A DNA stretch of 11,702 bases from CABHOJ01 sp965649545 (GTDB lineage Bacteria > Pseudomonadota > Gammaproteobacteria > Burkholderiales > Methylophilaceae). The notes under the pieces were generated by a model. That model worked only from the letters and a program-made list of their open reading frames with translations. It did not search any database and had not been told where the DNA came from. Numbering within the stretch: position 1 is the stretch's first letter; every line of letters starts with the position of its first letter. The stretch spans positions 1 to 11,702 of the forward strand of contig CBFGLF010000051.1 in the NCBI GenBank assembly GCA_965649545.1, given 5' to 3'. Both the position numbers and the translations under genes were made by a program. Below are positions 10,604 to 11,702 of this stretch, piece by piece.

Positions 10604-11140
10604 TCAAACTTCTTTTTCGATCTGGCTGAAATCCAGCTCGACCGGCGTGGCGCGACCGAAGATCACGACCGACACACGCAGCTTGCTCTTCTCGTAGTTG
10701 ATATCTTCAACCGAGCCAGAGAAATCCTTGAAAGGACCGTCGATAACCCGTACCGACTCGCCCTTTTCGAAGGTGAGCTTCTGGGTCGGATTGCTTTTGC
10801 TGTCATCCATGCGCTGCAGGATGATATCGACTTCCTTGTCCTTGATCGGGGTCGGCTTCAAGGCCGTACCGCCAATGAACGCGGTGACACGAGGGGTGCT
10901 TTTCACCAGATGCCAGCTGTCATCGTTCATTTCCATCTGCACCAGCACGTAGCCCGGATAGAGCTTGCGTTCGCTGATGGTCTTCTGGCCATTCTTCATC
11001 TCGATCACCTCTTCGACAGGCACCAAGATCTGACCAAACTTATCCTTCAATTCAGAACGGCCGATGCGCTCTTCGAGGCCTTTTTGCACGGATTTCTCGA
11101 ATCCGGAAAAAGCCTGCACTGCATACCATCGCATACTCAT
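10604..11140 (-). CDS. nusG: Transcription termination/antitermination factor NusG
   Basis: NusG binds the beta' clamp of elongating RNA polymerase, raises processivity, helps Rho termination and can link polymerase to the ribosome through S10. The chosen product is 178 residues, normal length. The N-terminal domain begins MSMRWYAVQAFSGFEKSVQKGLEERI and contains SERKLYPGYVLVQMEMNDDSWHLVKSTPRVTAFIGG. The C-terminal KOW domain is GESVRVIDGPFKDFSGSVEDINYEKSKLRVSVVIFGRATPVELDFSQIEK. Three ATGs lie close together (11143, 11140, 11134). The one at 11140 is chosen because GGAG lies six bases upstream and because it overlaps the secE stop as TGATG. The frame is open further upstream inside secE, but that stretch does not resemble NusG. 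Confidence 0.97.
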   Translation of the reverse strand: MSMRWYAVQAFSGFEKSVQKGLEERIGRSELKDKFGQILVPVEEVIEMKNGQKTISERKLYPGYVLVQMEMNDDSWHLVKSTPRVTAFIGGTALKPTPIKDKEVDIILQRMDDSKSNPTQKLTFEKGESVRVIDGPFKDFSGSVEDINYEKSKLRVSVVIFGRATPVELDFSQIEKEV

Positions 11141-11487
11141 CATGCACTCCGTCCTAACAGCTTTTGCACCATCCACAGGAAGCCGACATCGACGATCCAC
11201 AGGAAAATCGCGACCACCACCACCAGCGCGAACACGATCACGGTAGTCTGGATAGTCTCCTTGCGGCTTGGCCATACGACCTTGCGCGCCTCAGCGACCG
11301 CTTCTCCGGCAAAGCCGAAGGCCGCTTGGCCCGTGGTGGATGTCCACAGCACCAGCAAAGCCACCGCGACACCCGCCAGTACCGCCAGGATGCGCAGTAC
11401 CAATGCATGGTCCGCCAACAAGTAAAAGCCGGCCACGCCAGCCGCAACGAGCAGCAGCGCTAATACCAGCTTAATTTTTTCCATCAT
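11140..11487 (-). CDS. secE: Preprotein translocase subunit SecE
   Basis: SecE is the clamp subunit of the SecYEG channel in the inner membrane. The product is 115 residues (E. coli 127), with three apparent membrane segments: about 5-24 (IKLVLALLLVAAGVAGFYLL), 28-50 (ALVLRILAVLAGVAVALLVLW) and 82-108 (TVIVFALVVVVAIFLWIVDVGFLWMVQ). The conserved cytoplasmic stretch EAVAEARKVVWPSRKETIQTT lies before the last segment and is the best family signature. Two tandem ATGs (11487 and 11484) are both possible starts. The upstream ribosome site is weak (AGAAGTGA), and the ATG lies only 20 bases after the tRNA-Trp CCA end. Its TGA stop overlaps the nusG start by one base. Confidence 0.95.
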   Translation of the reverse strand: MMEKIKLVLALLLVAAGVAGFYLLADHALVLRILAVLAGVAVALLVLWTSTTGQAAFGFAGEAVAEARKVVWPSRKETIQTTVIVFALVVVVAIFLWIVDVGFLWMVQKLLGRSA

Positions 11488-11507
11488 AAATGGTCACTTC
11501 TAAATAG

Positions 11508-11583
11508 TGGCAGGCCAGGAGGGTCTCGAACCCCCAACCCTCGGTTTTGGAGACCGATACTCTGCCAATTGAGCTACTGGCCT
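11508..11583 (-). tRNA. trpT: tRNA-Trp (anticodon CCA)
   Basis: A full 76-base cloverleaf is visible on the minus strand. The acceptor stem AGGCCAG/CTGGCCT is perfect, followed by discriminator G and an encoded CCA end. The D arm contains AGCTCAATTGGCAGAG. The anticodon stem TCGGT/ACCGA encloses the loop CTCCAAA, with anticodon CCA for tryptophan. The T arm contains GGGGGTTCGAGACCCTC. It lies between tuf and secE and is most likely processed from the tuf-secE-nusG transcript. Confidence 0.98.
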
Positions 11584-11607
11584 AAAAATCGTTTCAGGAA
11601 CGCATAA

Positions 11608-11635
11608 GGGCTGCACTGTATCTGCAGCGCAGCCC
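11608..11635 (-). terminator. Strong hairpin between tuf and tRNA-Trp
   Basis: On the minus strand, GGGCTGCGCTG pairs with CAGTGCAGCCC around the loop CAGATA. This is eleven pairs with one G-U wobble, 22 bases after the tuf stop. The sequence after it (TTATGCGTTCCTG) is a poor T-tract, so it may be a partial terminator, a 3' stabiliser of tuf mRNA or a processing point ahead of the tRNA. Confidence 0.55.
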
Positions 11636-11657
11636 AACGTGTCATTCCAAGCGTTGA

Positions 11658-11702
11658 TTACTCGATAATCTTAGCGACGACGCCTGCACCGACGGTACGG
11701 CC
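11658..11702 (-). CDS. tuf: Elongation factor Tu (C-terminal end only)
   Basis: EF-Tu delivers aminoacyl-tRNA to the ribosome. Only the last 14 codons and the TAA stop are in the window, reading GRTVGAGVVAKIIE, the near-invariant EF-Tu C-terminus. The start lies beyond the right edge. Its position ahead of tRNA-Trp, secE and nusG is that of the tufB-type copy. Most betaproteobacteria carry a second copy in the str operon, which cannot be checked here. Confidence 0.95.
   Translation of the reverse strand, partial: GRTVGAGVVAKIIE

Noticed and set aside
11141..11275. N-terminally extended nusG starting at 11275
   Set aside because: The extension is secE coding sequence read in another frame, Gly/Arg-rich, and unlike NusG. 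The ATG at 11140 gives normal length and has a ribosome site.

Overview
The window is a chromosomal housekeeping segment of a betaproteobacterium, read entirely from the minus strand. It carries the classic block tuf - tRNA-Trp - secE - nusG - rplK - rplA - rplJ - rplL - rpoB - rpoC. The gene order and the RpoB/RpoC sequences fit Betaproteobacteria: RpoB is about 1390 residues and starts MSYSFTEKKRIRKSFAKR, and a tRNA-Trp lies between tuf and secE. From memory they look most like Neisseriales or Methylophilales-type sequences; I cannot fix the genus.

Layout in transcription order, right to left: the last 14 codons of tuf (EF-Tu); a strong hairpin; tRNA-Trp(CCA) with encoded CCA; secE; nusG, overlapping the secE stop by one base; a 101-base leader with a probable L1 target; rplK (L11); rplA (L1), one base after rplK; a 296-base leader with the probable L10 target; rplJ (L10, TTG start); rplL (L7/L12); a 123-base gap with an attenuator-like hairpin and a possible RNase III stem; rpoB; and rpoC, cut by the left edge after 1269 codons. 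Together these genes supply translation elongation (EF-Tu, L11, L1, L10, L12), protein export (SecE), and transcription with its elongation factor (beta, beta', NusG). The hairpins in the gaps are where ribosomal-protein feedback and partial termination would set the different protein ratios.

All real genes are on the minus strand. Very long open frames on the plus strand across rpoB and rpoC are codon-register shadows and are explained under the rejected items. I find no mobile element, CRISPR array, foreign gene or new system. The points worth a second look are RNA-level: the two ribosomal-protein leaders, the TTG start of rplJ, the rplL-rpoB gap, and the very short tRNA-secE spacing.
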